64,000 nucleotides of DNA from positions 248,001-312,000 of the forward strand of contig MKUP01000026.1 in assembly GCA_001898625.1 (NCBI GenBank), given 5' to 3'. Origin of the DNA: Burkholderiales bacterium 67-32. GTDB lineage: Bacteria; Pseudomonadota; Gammaproteobacteria; Burkholderiales; Burkholderiaceae_B. The notes below the pieces were generated by a model. The model was not told where the DNA came from and did not search any database. It saw only the letters and a program-made list of their open reading frames with translations. The position numbers were made by a program, and so were the translations under genes. Below are positions 34,505-43,460 of the stretch, one piece after another. The first letter of the stretch is position 1. Each line of letters opens with the position of its first letter.

Positions 34505-35197
34505 CTACACCACCCCGCGTTCCGCCAGCGACGTCGTCTGTCCGCCCGCCACGATGATGTGGTCGAGCAGGCGCACGTCCACCAGCGCGAGCGCGGCGCG
34601 GACGTGGCGGGTGAGGTGTTCGTCGGCCTGGCTGGGCTCGGCGTTGCCGGAGGGGTGGTTGTGGGCGAGGATGACCGAGGCGGCGTGGTGGCGCAGCGCG
34701 GCGCGGACGATTTCGCGCGGGTAGATGGTGGCCTGGGACAGGGTGCCCTGGGACAGGATTTCGCTGGTGATGAGGCAGTTGCGCGCGTCCAGGTACAGCG
34801 CCATGCAGCACTCGATGCGGCGATGGGCCAGGGTGGCGGCGCAGTAGCGGCGGACGTGGTCGGGGCGGGAAAGCGCGTCGCCGCGGTGGATTTCCTCGGC
34901 CAGCTCGCGCCGGGCGAGTTCCAGGATGGCCTGCAGTTGCGCGGCCTTGACTTCCCCCAGGCCGGGCACGCCGCGCAGTTCGTCGCGCGAGGCGCCGAAC
35001 AGGCCGCGCAGGCCGCCGAACCGCGCCAGCAGGCAGCGGCCCAGTTCGAGGGCGTTGCAGCCGTGGGTGCCGGTGCGCAGCAGCACGGCCAGCAGTTCGG
35101 CGTCGGTCAGCACCGTGGGGCCGTGGCGCAGCAGGCGCTCGCGGGGGCGTTCTTCGGGGGGCAGGGCGGCCTGGAGAGTGGAAAGGGCGGTCGACAT
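34505..35197 (-). CDS. radC: RadC-family DNA repair-associated JAB/MPN protein
   Basis: This 230-residue protein has an N-terminal helix-hairpin-helix region (ELRGVPGLGEVKAAQLQAIL) and a C-terminal MPN domain with the metal motif ILAHNHPSGNAEPSQAD (HxH...S...D). Its biochemical role is still undefined despite the name. The frame is open 27 codons further upstream into the fkpB promoter area; the ATG for MSTALSTLQAAL is preferred because it matches family length. It is divergent from fkpB with a 58-base gap. Confidence 0.92.
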   Translation of the reverse strand: MSTALSTLQAALPPEERPRERLLRHGPTVLTDAELLAVLLRTGTHGCNALELGRCLLARFGGLRGLFGASRDELRGVPGLGEVKAAQLQAILELARRELAEEIHRGDALSRPDHVRRYCAATLAHRRIECCMALYLDARNCLITSEILSQGTLSQATIYPREIVRAALRHHAASVILAHNHPSGNAEPSQADEHLTRHVRAALALVDVRLLDHIIVAGGQTTSLAERGVV

Positions 35198-35255
35198 GGC
35201 GGCGGGACGGGTAAAATCGGTTCTTTGGCGCACAGCATCGACACGGTGACACACT

Positions 35256-35729
35256 TTGGCTGCATCTTCTTCCCCCACGCCCCTCGTTGTCCGTGAGGAC
35301 TCCTACGTAACCCTGCACTACCGCATTTCGCTGGCCTCGGGCGAGGGCGCGGGCGGCGTTTTCGTCGATACCTTCACCGGCCGTCCGGCCACGCTGCAGC
35401 TGGGCTCGGGCCAGTGGGCGCCAGGCATGGAGGCGGCGCTGGTCGGCCACGGCGAAGGCGAGAGCTTCAGCTTCACTCTCGCTCCCGCGCAGGCCTACGG
35501 CGACCGCAATCCCGAGCTGATCCAGCGCGTGACCCTGGCGATGCTGCGCGAGCACGCGGGCGACGAGACCTTCGAGCCGGGCGACCTGGTCGAATTCGCC
35601 GCGCCCAACGGCGGCCGGTATTCGGGTGTGTTCAAGGAGCAGGGCGAAGACTACGCGCTGTTCGATTTCAACCATCCGCTGGCAGGCTCGGCGCTGAAGG
35701 TGGATGTGTCCATACTCGGAGTGATGTGA
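35256..35729 (+). CDS. fkpB: FKBP-type peptidyl-prolyl isomerase, SlpA type
   Basis: This 157-residue cytoplasmic FKBP has an insert-in-flap domain, as in SlpA/FkpB, which acts as a prolyl isomerase and chaperone. The segment [14 protein letters not shown] opens the fold; [20 protein letters not shown] and [20 protein letters not shown] are the conserved FKBP core and flap. The start is a TTG at 35256 since no ATG or GTG precedes the fold in frame. Its TGA overlaps the ispH ATG by one base, the well-known fkpB-ispH pairing. Confidence 0.9.
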   Translation: MAASSSPTPLVVREDSYVTLHYRISLASGEGAGGVFVDTFTGRPATLQLGSGQWAPGMEAALVGHGEGESFSFTLAPAQAYGDRNPELIQRVTLAMLREHAGDETFEPGDLVEFAAPNGGRYSGVFKEQGEDYALFDFNHPLAGSALKVDVSILGVM

Positions 35730-36679
35730 TGGCGCAGGCGCCCATGGAAGTGGTCCTGGCCCAGCCGCGCGGCTTCTGCGCCGGGGTCGACCGGGCCATC
35801 GAGATCGTCGAGCGGGCCTTGCAGATCTACGGCGCGCCCATCTACGTGCGGCACGAGATCGTCCACAACCGCTATGTGGTCGAGGACCTGCGCGCCAAGG
35901 GCGCCATCTTCATCCAGGAGCTGGACGAGGCGCCGGCCGGTTCGACGGTGGTGTTCTCGGCCCATGGCGTGTCCAAGGCGGTGCGCCACGAGGCCGAGCA
36001 GCGCGGCCTGCTGGTGTACGACGCCACTTGTCCCCTGGTGACCAAGGTCCACGTCGAGGTGGCCAAGATGCGTGCCGCCGGCAACGAAATCGTCATGATC
36101 GGCCACAAGGGGCACCCCGAGGTCGAGGGCACGCTGGGGCAGTCCGAGGCGGGCATGTACCTGGTCGAGACGGTCGAGGACGTGGCCGCGCTGGCCGTGG
36201 CCGATCCGGGCCGGCTGGCCTACGTAACCCAGACCACGCTGTCGGTGGACGACGCGGCGCAGGTCGCGGCGGCGCTCAAGGCCCGGTTCCCGAACATCGC
36301 CGAGCCCAAGAAAAGCGACATCTGCTATGCCACGCAGAACCGCCAGGACGCGGTCAAGGTCATGGCGCCCGAGTGCGACCTGGTGCTGGTGGTGGGCAGC
36401 GTCAATAGCTCCAATTCCAACCGCCTGCGCGAGGTGGCCGAGCGCAAGGGCGTGGCCGCCTACCTGATCGACGGTGCCGGCGACATCGACCCGGCCTGGC
36501 TGGAGGGGCGCCGGCGCGTGGGCGTCACGGCGGGCGCCTCGGCGCCCGATGTGCTGGTGCAGCAGGTCATTGCCCGCCTGAAGGAGCTGGGGGCCGCGTC
36601 GGTGCGTACCCTGGCCGGCGCCGAGGAAGGCATTGCCTTCCCGCTGCCCAAGGGCCTGTCCAAGAACGTCCGCCTGTAG
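35729..36679 (+). CDS. ispH: 4-hydroxy-3-methylbut-2-enyl diphosphate reductase
   Basis: IspH (LytB) is the last enzyme of the MEP isoprenoid pathway, reducing HMBPP to IPP and DMAPP with an iron-sulfur cluster. The three cluster cysteines are C17 ([10 protein letters not shown]), C101 (DATCPLVTK) and C199 ([11 protein letters not shown]), spaced as in E. coli. H-bonding motifs [11 protein letters not shown] and [16 protein letters not shown] are intact. It has 316 residues, the normal length, and is coupled to fkpB upstream; maiA follows 15 bases later. Confidence 0.98.
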   Translation: MAQAPMEVVLAQPRGFCAGVDRAIEIVERALQIYGAPIYVRHEIVHNRYVVEDLRAKGAIFIQELDEAPAGSTVVFSAHGVSKAVRHEAEQRGLLVYDATCPLVTKVHVEVAKMRAAGNEIVMIGHKGHPEVEGTLGQSEAGMYLVETVEDVAALAVADPGRLAYVTQTTLSVDDAAQVAAALKARFPNIAEPKKSDICYATQNRQDAVKVMAPECDLVLVVGSVNSSNSNRLREVAERKGVAAYLIDGAGDIDPAWLEGRRRVGVTAGASAPDVLVQQVIARLKELGAASVRTLAGAEEGIAFPLPKGLSKNVRL

Positions 36680-36694
36680 CCCCACGGAGCCCCC

Positions 36695-37339
36695 ATGCGT
36701 CTCTACAGCTATTTCCGCAGTTCCGCCGCCTATCGCGTACGCACCGCGCTGGCCCTGAAGGGGCTGCCGTACGACTACCTGGCGGTGCACCTGCTCAAGG
36801 ACGGCGGCCAGCAGCTGCAGCCGGATTTTCGCCGCCTGAGCCCGGATGCCCTGGTACCGGTGCTCGAGGACGACGGCCACGTGCTGACCCAGTCGCTGGC
36901 CATCATCGAATACCTGGAAGAGACGCACCCCGCGCCGGCGCTGCTGCCGGCCACCCCTCCCGAGCGCGCCCGCGTGCGGGCGCTGGCGTTGAACATCGCT
37001 TGCGACATCCATCCGCTGAACAACCTGCGCGTGCTGAAGTACCTCAAGAGCCCCCTGGGCATCGACCAGCAGGAGCGCGACGAATGGTATCGGCATTGGG
37101 TGGAGGGCGGTCTGGCCGCCCTTGAACGCATGCTGGCCGGCTCGCCCTATACGGGGCTGTGCTGCCACGGCGACCAGCCGACGGTGGCCGACCTGTGCCT
37201 GGTGCCGCAGGTCTACAACGCCCGGCGTCTGAAGGCGAACCTGGAGGGAATGCCGACGGTGGTGCGGATCGCCGACCATTGCGCCGAGCTGCCCGCGTTC
37301 CAGGCCGCCCATCCCGATGCGCAGCCGGACGCAGAATAG
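36695..37339 (+). CDS. maiA: Maleylacetoacetate isomerase / zeta-class glutathione S-transferase
   Basis: This 214-residue zeta GST isomerises maleylacetoacetate (or maleylpyruvate) with glutathione. The zeta signature SSAAYRVRTALALKG is at residues 9-23 and the glutathione site LTQSLAIIEYLEE at 64-76, followed by the helical domain (GDQPTVADLCLVPQVYN). It is probably transcribed with ispH. No homogentisate genes are close by. Isomerase activity is the family norm; a general stress GST role is possible. Confidence 0.9.
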   Translation: MRLYSYFRSSAAYRVRTALALKGLPYDYLAVHLLKDGGQQLQPDFRRLSPDALVPVLEDDGHVLTQSLAIIEYLEETHPAPALLPATPPERARVRALALNIACDIHPLNNLRVLKYLKSPLGIDQQERDEWYRHWVEGGLAALERMLAGSPYTGLCCHGDQPTVADLCLVPQVYNARRLKANLEGMPTVVRIADHCAELPAFQAAHPDAQPDAE

Positions 37340-37342
37340 GAT

Positions 37343-37372
37343 TTGAATATGCGCGCAAAGTTTTGCTAGAAT
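37343..37372 (+). promoter_or_regulatory. Sigma-70 promoter of tRNA-Thr
   Basis: TTGAAT and TAGAAT are separated by 18 bases, with a GC-rich discriminator (GCGGGC) as in stringently controlled stable-RNA promoters. A 14-base palindrome AAGCCTTAAGGCTT (37387-37400) lies in the leader before the mature tRNA. Confidence 0.7.
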
Positions 37373-37413
37373 AGCGGGCTCGCTTGAAGCCTTAAGGCTT
37401 TAGCCAAGGTTAC

Positions 37414-37489
37414 GCCGGCATAGCTCAGTTGGTAGAGCAGCGCATTCGTAATGCGAAGGTCGGGGGTTCGACTCCTCTTGCCGGCACCA
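37414..37489 (+). tRNA. thrW: tRNA-Thr (anticodon CGT)
   Basis: This is a 76-base cloverleaf. The acceptor is GCCGGCA paired with TGCCGGC, the D arm starts GCTC and ends GAGC, the anticodon loop is TTCGTAA with CGT reading ACG codons, the T loop is TTCGACT, and CCA is encoded. The anticodon arm is identical to that of E. coli thrW as I recall it. It is followed after 2 bases by a strong terminator, so it is a monocistronic tRNA. There is no integrase or attachment repeat next to it. Confidence 0.98.
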
Positions 37490-37491
37490 TC

Positions 37492-37525
37492 AAAAAAGGG
37501 ACAGCCCATCGGGCTGTCCCTTTTT
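37492..37525. terminator. Terminator after tRNA-Thr
   Basis: A GC stem GGGACAGCCC/GGGCTGTCCC with an ATC loop is flanked by A6 and T5. It ends the tRNA transcript and can also act for the minus-strand gene pair ending at 37544. Confidence 0.94.
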
Positions 37526-37543
37526 CTTTGCCATCGACGTCTT

Positions 37544-37807
37544 TCACGGCGAAGGCTCCTCGTCGTCCTGGTCGTTCATGGCCCGCAGATCGCAGGTCAA
37601 TTGCCCCATCCTGTCCGCGATGGCGCGGAGCTGCGCCGGCGACAGGACCATGTGGGCGGCCAGGCGGAACAGGTACAGATGCGCGAACAGGGTGGGAATC
37701 GTCTCGTCCGTCCAGCCCGACCAGACGTCCTGGAGCGGGTCGTCCCGCGGGGGCGGGGTGTCGCCGGATTCGGGAGTGGTCCGGTCCGCGCCGGGCGGGC
37801 GCCTCAT
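37544..37807 (-). CDS. Hypothetical protein, 87 residues
   Basis: This is a small protein of no recognised family. The first third is Pro/Asp-rich (TPESGDTPPPRDDPLQ); residues 30-75 look helical, with TIPTLFAHLYLFRLAAHMVL then SPAQLRAIADRM; the tail is acidic (DQDDEEPSP). The start ATG overlaps the stop of the zinc-ribbon gene as ATGA, so they are co-translated and probably act together. It ends 18 bases from the tRNA terminator. The longer open frame upstream runs inside the zinc-ribbon gene and is not used. Confidence 0.6.
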   Translation of the reverse strand: MRRPPGADRTTPESGDTPPPRDDPLQDVWSGWTDETIPTLFAHLYLFRLAAHMVLSPAQLRAIADRMGQLTCDLRAMNDQDDEEPSP

Positions 37808-38019
37808 GTCCGCTGCCGCGAGGCAGCCGGCGGCACGGGCGTCAGGCAGTGCCGGCAGGCCAGGGAACCAGGAGAGACATAACGCCCGCATCGTAGGCAA
37901 AGCGTGCCTCCGCGCCGGGCGATTTCCGCCAGACGCCGCGCCCGGCGGCGGTGCCGGACGATCAGTGTGATGCATATAGCACATATCAGGACAAGCAAAG
38001 CCGCGAAAAGAAGATCCAT
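37804..38019 (-). CDS. Small membrane-anchored zinc-ribbon protein
   Basis: This 71-residue protein has one N-terminal membrane helix (MDLLFAALLVLICAICITLI) followed by a basic stretch (VRHRRRARR) and a C-terminal zinc ribbon CLRCGRYV and ACRHC. The start is set at the ATG after GAGGGG; 16 upstream codons in frame are unlikely. The topology predicts the ribbon in the cytoplasm by the positive-inside rule. It is the first gene of a two-gene unit with the 87-residue protein. No known family is recognised. It could serve as a docking or regulatory membrane peptide. Confidence 0.65.
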   Translation of the reverse strand: MDLLFAALLVLICAICITLIVRHRRRARRLAEIARRGGTLCLRCGRYVSPGSLACRHCLTPVPPAASRQRT

Positions 38020-38251
38020 TTGCCCCTCAAATTCCGAATTTCGATTGAGGGTGGATAATATCCACATTTTGTTACTGCAGGTTTCATTTCAGGGTCGATT
38101 TCTTGTCCGAGTTCCGGCATGGACCGTCTCGCGGCCAGTGGGCGTGCCATCGGATTGATCCAGGTCAAGCCCGGCGCGACCGCGTCGGGCTTGCTCCGGC
38201 CCGCTTCATGGCACGATGGGTTCTCTCCTCCAACAATGATGGAATGCCAGC

Positions 38252-39100
38252 ATGGGTACCGATACTTGCAGCATCTTGCTTGCCACCGATTTGAGTGCCC
38301 GCGGCGACCGGGCCCTGGACCGCGCGATCGAGATCGCCCGCCAGAGGCGTTGCAAACTCGTCGTGCTTCACGTCATCGAGGAGTCGCCGCTGGTCGAGCG
38401 GCTGATGGCGCGCGGCAATCGTGACGCGGATAGGGCGACGGCCGAGCGCGCCCTGCGCGACATCGTGGGTGAGGTGGACGTGCCGATGGAGCTGGTGCTG
38501 GAGACCGGCAATCCCGTCGAGGTGATCCAGCGTACCGCCCGCGGCCGGCAATGCGACCTGATCGTGACCGGCGTGGCCCGCGACGAGACGCTAGGCCGGG
38601 TGCTGCTCGGGTCCACGGTCGAGAAGCTGGCGCGCGAGTCGACGCTGCCCATCCTGATCGTGAAGAAGCGTCCGCATCGCACGTACCAGCACATCGTCGC
38701 GGCCACGGATTTCTCCGAGGGTTCCCGGCAGGCGATGAACGCGGCGCGGGCGTTTTTCCCCGGCGCGCAAATGACGCTGTTCCACGCCTACCCCACGCTG
38801 AAGGCCGATCCGGACCTGGCGGAGGTCGAGGCGGCGCGGCGCGCGGCCGAACGCCTGGCCGACGGCTTCATCGCCAACAACCTGCCCCAGGCGGGGCAGG
38901 CGGGCACGCGGCTGGTCCTGGAGCACGGCCTGCCTGAAGGCGTGGTGCCGGACTATGTGCGCAGCCATCCGACCGACCTGCTGGTGGTGGGCACGCATGG
39001 CCTGACGGGGCTGCTGCGGACCGCGATCGGCAGCGTGGCGGAGCGGCTCATCTACCTGACGCCCTGCGATGCCCTGATCGTGCGGACGATGGAGCGCTGA
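38252..39100 (+). CDS. Universal stress protein, tandem UspA domains
   Basis: This 282-residue protein is made of two Usp domains (residues 1-140 and 145-282). Each ends with the ATP-binding signature: GVARDETLGRVLLGSTVE in the first and GTHGLTGLLRTAIGSVAE in the second. Opening strands SILLATDLSARGDRA and HIVAATDFSEGSRQA match each other. Tandem Usps often act in anaerobic or starvation survival. It is a monocistronic gene with 232 bases upstream to the divergent zinc-ribbon gene. Confidence 0.92.
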   Translation: MGTDTCSILLATDLSARGDRALDRAIEIARQRRCKLVVLHVIEESPLVERLMARGNRDADRATAERALRDIVGEVDVPMELVLETGNPVEVIQRTARGRQCDLIVTGVARDETLGRVLLGSTVEKLARESTLPILIVKKRPHRTYQHIVAATDFSEGSRQAMNAARAFFPGAQMTLFHAYPTLKADPDLAEVEAARRAAERLADGFIANNLPQAGQAGTRLVLEHGLPEGVVPDYVRSHPTDLLVVGTHGLTGLLRTAIGSVAERLIYLTPCDALIVRTMER

Positions 39101-39161
39101 AGCCGGGCGGCATGCCGGGATCCCGGTTCCGGCATGTCGTTGTTCGTTGTTGTTACCTAAC

Positions 39162-39176
39162 TGCGAATAAGTCGCA
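39162..39176. promoter_or_regulatory. Candidate Fur box upstream of tonB
   Basis: TGCGAATAAGTCGCA is an inverted repeat (TGCGA-N5-TCGCA) resembling the 7-1-7 Fur pattern. It lies about 48 bases before the tonB start, in an AT-richer stretch, where iron control of tonB-exbBD is expected. Confidence 0.5.
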
Positions 39177-39224
39177 TTTGTGATATCGTAGCGATCTTCA
39201 CGGTCAGCTACGCGATTCATTCGA

Positions 39225-39974
39225 ATGAGTGCCACCTTGCATTGGAATACGCCGGCCCCCGTCGGGCTGCGCGTCGGCGCTGGCGCCGCGGTGGTGCTTC
39301 TGCATGTGGCGGTGGTTGGCGCGATACTGGTGGCCAGGTCCGAGCCACAGATCGCCAAGCCGGTCGAGACGGTCGAGGTCCGGTTCGTCGAGATCGCGCC
39401 CCAGGTACAGGTGGCCGCCGCACCGCCCGCACCCACGCCTCCCGCACCGAAGCCCGAACCCAAACCCGTTCCTCCCAAGCCCACCCCCAAGCCCGTTCCC
39501 AAGCCGCCGCCGCCCAAGCCGGCTCCCCCTCCGCCCGAACCGGCTCCCCCCTCCGAAACCGCCTTGTCGCAGCCCGCTCCGGAACCGGCGCCCGCACCCG
39601 CGCCCGCGCCGGCCGTGTCGCAGCCGCCCAGCGGCAAGCCCGAGCCGTCCGACCGTACGGCCGCGCCGCAGGCGCCGGTTTCCAACGAGCCCAAGCTGGT
39701 CGGCCGCATCGAATACCTCGGGGCGCCGCCCATGCCGGAGTACCCGCGCACCTCCAAGCGCCTGGGTGAGGAAGGCAAGGTGCTGGTGCGGCTGCTGATC
39801 AATACCCGCGGGCTGGTGGACAAGGCGACGCTGGAGAAGTCCTCGGGATTCAACCGACTGGACGAGGCGGCGCTGGAAGCTGCCCGGCGCGGCCGCTTCA
39901 AACCGTATACCGAAAACGGCATGGCGATCGCCGCGATCGCCATCGTGCCGTTCGATTTCACTCTCAGGAACTGA
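39225..39974 (+). CDS. tonB: Energy transducer TonB
   Basis: This 249-residue TonB links the ExbBD proton motor to outer-membrane receptors. It has an N-terminal membrane anchor (VGAGAAVVLLHVAVVGAIL), then a long Pro/Lys then Pro/Glu spacer (about residues 65-140, with KPEPKPVPPKPTPKP) that spans the periplasm. The C-terminal domain from about 160 contains PEYPRTSKRLGEEGKVLVR and SSGFNRLDEAALEAAR, ending FKPYTENG. It heads the tonB-exbB-exbD operon, with a Fur-like box upstream, so it is probably iron-repressed. Confidence 0.94.
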   Translation: MSATLHWNTPAPVGLRVGAGAAVVLLHVAVVGAILVARSEPQIAKPVETVEVRFVEIAPQVQVAAAPPAPTPPAPKPEPKPVPPKPTPKPVPKPPPPKPAPPPPEPAPPSETALSQPAPEPAPAPAPAPAVSQPPSGKPEPSDRTAAPQAPVSNEPKLVGRIEYLGAPPMPEYPRTSKRLGEEGKVLVRLLINTRGLVDKATLEKSSGFNRLDEAALEAARRGRFKPYTENGMAIAAIAIVPFDFTLRN

Positions 39975-39975
39975 C

Positions 39976-40707
39976 ATGAACGAGACCCCGAGCCTGGGCT
40001 TTGCGCACTTCGTCTCTCAGACCGACGGTCTGGGCAAGGCGCTGTTCTTCATCCTGGTACTGATGTCGCTCGCGACCTGGTACCTGATCGTCGTCAAGGC
40101 CATCGCGAACATGCGTTCGCGGCGGCAGGGCGAGACCTTCCTGCAGCATTTCTGGAACGCGACCTCGCTCGAGGCCGTGGACCGCGAAATCACCACGCAC
40201 GGTGCCAACGATCCGTTCTCGCACCTGACCAGCCATGCCCTGTACGCCCGCCTGCACCATGCGAAGTTCGGCGCGGCCAAGCTGGAAGAGGCGGGATCGC
40301 AGTCCGATTTCGTCACGCGCACCATGCGCAAGGTCATCGACGAGGAAACCGCCAAGCTCGAGAACGGCCTGACGCTGCTGGCCTCGGTGGGCTCGACCGC
40401 TCCCTTCGTCGGACTGTTCGGCACGGTGTGGGGCGTCTACCACGCGCTGGTTTCAATCGGCCAGGGCGGCGCGGCCACCATCGACCGCATCGCCGGCCCG
40501 GTGGGCGAGGCGCTGATCATGACCGGCCTGGGCCTGGCGGTCGCCATTCCCGCGGTGCTGGCCTACAACTTCTTCACGCGCAGCAACCGTGTCCTGCTGG
40601 CGCGCCTGGACGCCTTCGCCCACGACCTGTTCGCGTTCCTGACCACCGGCCAGCAGATCGTCACGGACGGCAACGTGCGCGCGCTGAAGGCCAAGGCGGG
40701 CGAATAA
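39976..40707 (+). CDS. exbB: Biopolymer transport protein ExbB
   Basis: This 243-residue inner-membrane proton-channel subunit has three membrane segments, at about residues 20-42, 135-160 and 175-195. The conserved SVGSTAPFVGLFGTVWGVYH in TM2 and ALIMTGLGLAVAIPAVLAYN in TM3 contain the polar residues of the channel. It starts 2 bases after the tonB stop and is followed by exbD after 15 bases. Confidence 0.95.
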   Translation: MNETPSLGFAHFVSQTDGLGKALFFILVLMSLATWYLIVVKAIANMRSRRQGETFLQHFWNATSLEAVDREITTHGANDPFSHLTSHALYARLHHAKFGAAKLEEAGSQSDFVTRTMRKVIDEETAKLENGLTLLASVGSTAPFVGLFGTVWGVYHALVSIGQGGAATIDRIAGPVGEALIMTGLGLAVAIPAVLAYNFFTRSNRVLLARLDAFAHDLFAFLTTGQQIVTDGNVRALKAKAGE

Positions 40708-40722
40708 GACTAGGAGTCTTCC

Positions 40723-41157
40723 ATGGCTTTCGGCAGTTTCAACAGCGGTCGCGGCGCGGGCGCGCCGCAATCCGAGATCAACATGGTGCCGCTCATCGAC
40801 GTGATGCTGGTGCTGCTGGTCATCTTCATCATCACGGCGCCGCTGCTGTCCCACGCGGTGCGCATCGACGTGCCGCAGGCGACCTCGGCGCCGGTCGATT
40901 CCGACCCGGCCAAGATCGACCTGGCGATCGACGCCAGCGGCAAGGTGTTCTGGAACGATGCCGAGGTGACGCTGGAGGATCTTCCCGCCCGCTTCGCCAG
41001 CGTGTCCAAGGACACGCCGCAGCCCGAGCTGCACCTGCGCGCGGACAAGAACACCCGCTACGAGATCCTAGCGCAAGTCATGGCCGACGCGTCCCGCTCG
41101 GGAATGAAGCGCATCGGCTTCGTCAGCACGCCGGAGCCGCCGCCGGCGGCCAAGTAG
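40723..41157 (+). CDS. exbD: Biopolymer transport protein ExbD
   Basis: This 144-residue single-pass partner of ExbB carries the functional aspartate in NMVPLIDVMLVLLVIF, about residue 27. A periplasmic C-terminal domain follows (ISHAV-like start, then LHLRADKNTRYEILAQVM). It closes the tonB-exbBD operon. A long hairpin begins at its stop codon. Confidence 0.96.
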   Translation: MAFGSFNSGRGAGAPQSEINMVPLIDVMLVLLVIFIITAPLLSHAVRIDVPQATSAPVDSDPAKIDLAIDASGKVFWNDAEVTLEDLPARFASVSKDTPQPELHLRADKNTRYEILAQVMADASRSGMKRIGFVSTPEPPPAAK

Positions 41158-41229
41158 GGGAACCGGGGGAAACCCGGCGCCTGGGCCTAGCTTTCGGCGG
41201 CGCCTGGGTTTACCCTAGCGGCTTCCCCT
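41156..41229. repeat. Long imperfect hairpin after exbD
   Basis: The left arm 41156-41181 (AGGGGAA..CCG..AAACCC.GGCGCC) pairs with the right arm 41199-41229 (GGCGCC.GGGTTT..CGG.TTCCCCT) with a few bulges and a 17-base loop. There is no long T-run, although TT-TCTC follows. It may end the exbD transcript or process the RNA before the next operon, whose start lies 35 bases later. Confidence 0.6.
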
Positions 41230-41263
41230 TTCTCGCTGCGCCGCTTCGCCGGCGCTTTGTCAT

Positions 41264-41924
<661 letters not shown>

Positions 41925-41941
<17 letters not shown>

Positions 41942-43439
41942 GGCCCGGCCCGCTCCGGAGACCCGGGTCCTGCACCGGCGCTCGCTGGCCTGGCACCTGC
42001 TGGTACGGCTGCTGCCCGCTGTGCTGCTGCTGGCCACGATGGACAGCATCATCACCTATGTCCTGACCCGCAAGCTCAATACGCAGTCTCACGACCGCGC
42101 GCTGATCGATACCACCCGTGCGCTGGCGCGCCAGGTCGTCATGACGCCCGAAGGGCCGCAGCTCGATCCGGCCTGGAACACCACCCGCTTCCTGACCACG
42201 GATCCCGACGAGCGGACCTATTTCCGCATCAGCGTCGATGGCGAGATCATCGCGGGAACGGGCGTGCTGCCTTCGCCGCCCATGGTGGACGATCCGGACA
42301 GCGCCGCGGGCGACGAGGTCGAGCCGCTCGCGCTGCTCGACCGCATCAACAAGGCCGTGCCGACGATCTACGATTCGCTCGTGGAAGGCCTGCCGGTGCG
42401 CGCGGTGGCGCTGGACTTCAGCGTCGACGACTACCTGGTCGAAGTGGCGATGGCCGAGACCCTGAACACCCGCAGCCGCTTCATCGAGGAGATCCTGTCG
42501 GTGCTCGTGGCGGGCCAGCTGTTGCTGATCGCGCTGCTGGGCTTCGTCATCGTGACCGCCGTGCGCTCGGGGCTGGAGTCGGTCAGCAAGTTGTCGGACG
42601 AGATCGAGAGCCGCAGCATCGACGACCTGCAGCCCATAGGCGGCGACGACGTGCCGAGCGAACTGACGCCGCTGATCGCCAAGACGAATTCGCTGCTGGG
42701 TCGGCTGGACGAGGCGGTGGCGGCGCAGCGCCGCTTCATCGGTCATGCGGCGCACCAGCTGCGTACGCCGCTCAGCGGACTCAAGCTGGAGTCCGAGCTG
42801 ATGCTGGCGCGTCCGGTGCCGGACGACGTGCGCCAGCGCGCCGAGCGGATCAAGGCCGCCGCCGACCGCATGATCCGGGTCGGCGAACAATTGCTGGTGC
42901 TGGCGCGCATCGATGCCAACGTGCGTCCGCGCGACACTTTCGCCCGCATCGATCTGACCGAGTTGACGCGCGAGTGCGGCGCGCGCTGGGTGCCGGCGGC
43001 GCGCCATGCCCAGGTAGAGATCGTGCTGATCGCGCCCGACGAGGCCGTCTGGGTGGATGGCGACGCGGTGCTGCTTGACCAGTTGCTGGGCAACCTGATC
43101 GACAACGCCATCCGCTACCACGGCGGCCCGGGAGAGATCGTGCTGCGCGTGAACGATTCGCCGCCCAGCCTGGTCGTGGAGGACGACGGGCCGGGCATCG
43201 CGGCCGAGGACCGGGCGCGGGTCTTCGATGCCTTCTACCGGGCGAAGAATTCGCAGGCCGGGGGCTCGGGGCTGGGACTGGCCATCGTCAAAGAGATCGC
43301 CGAGGCGCACGGCGCGCACTGGGATCTGCGCAGCCGCCCCGAGTTCGCGGGTACCCGCATCAGCCTGGTGTTTCCGGGGCCGCGCATCGGCGCGCACCTG
43401 AGCCGGGTGCGCAGCGAACCGCGGCAGCCGGATTGGTAG
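41925..43439 (+). CDS. tctE: Sensor histidine kinase, TctE-like
   Basis: This 504-residue membrane kinase has TM1 at about residues 22-47 (LAWHLLVRLLPAVLLLATMD), a periplasmic sensor of the 2CSK_N type (residues 50-175) and TM2 near 197-220, followed by a HAMP-like linker. The dimerisation helix has RFIGHAAHQLRTPLSGLKLE with H277 as phosphorylation site. The ATPase N-box is LIDNAIRYHG, then VEDDGPGIAAEDR and GGSGLGLAIVKEIAE. The start ATG lies inside the regulator gene, so the pair is coupled. It senses a periplasmic ligand, probably a carboxylate by analogy with TctE. Confidence 0.91.
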
Positions 43440-43460
43440 ACCTGCGGCGGACTGTTCACG

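Noticed and set aside
37387..37400. tRNA-Thr locus as a genomic-island attachment site
   Set aside because: No integrase gene, no direct repeat of the tRNA 3' end and no change in base composition on either side.
39440..39620. Apparent DNA repeat rich in CCC and AAGCCC
   Set aside because: It is the Pro/Lys spacer of TonB, a normal low-complexity coding region, not a repeat element.
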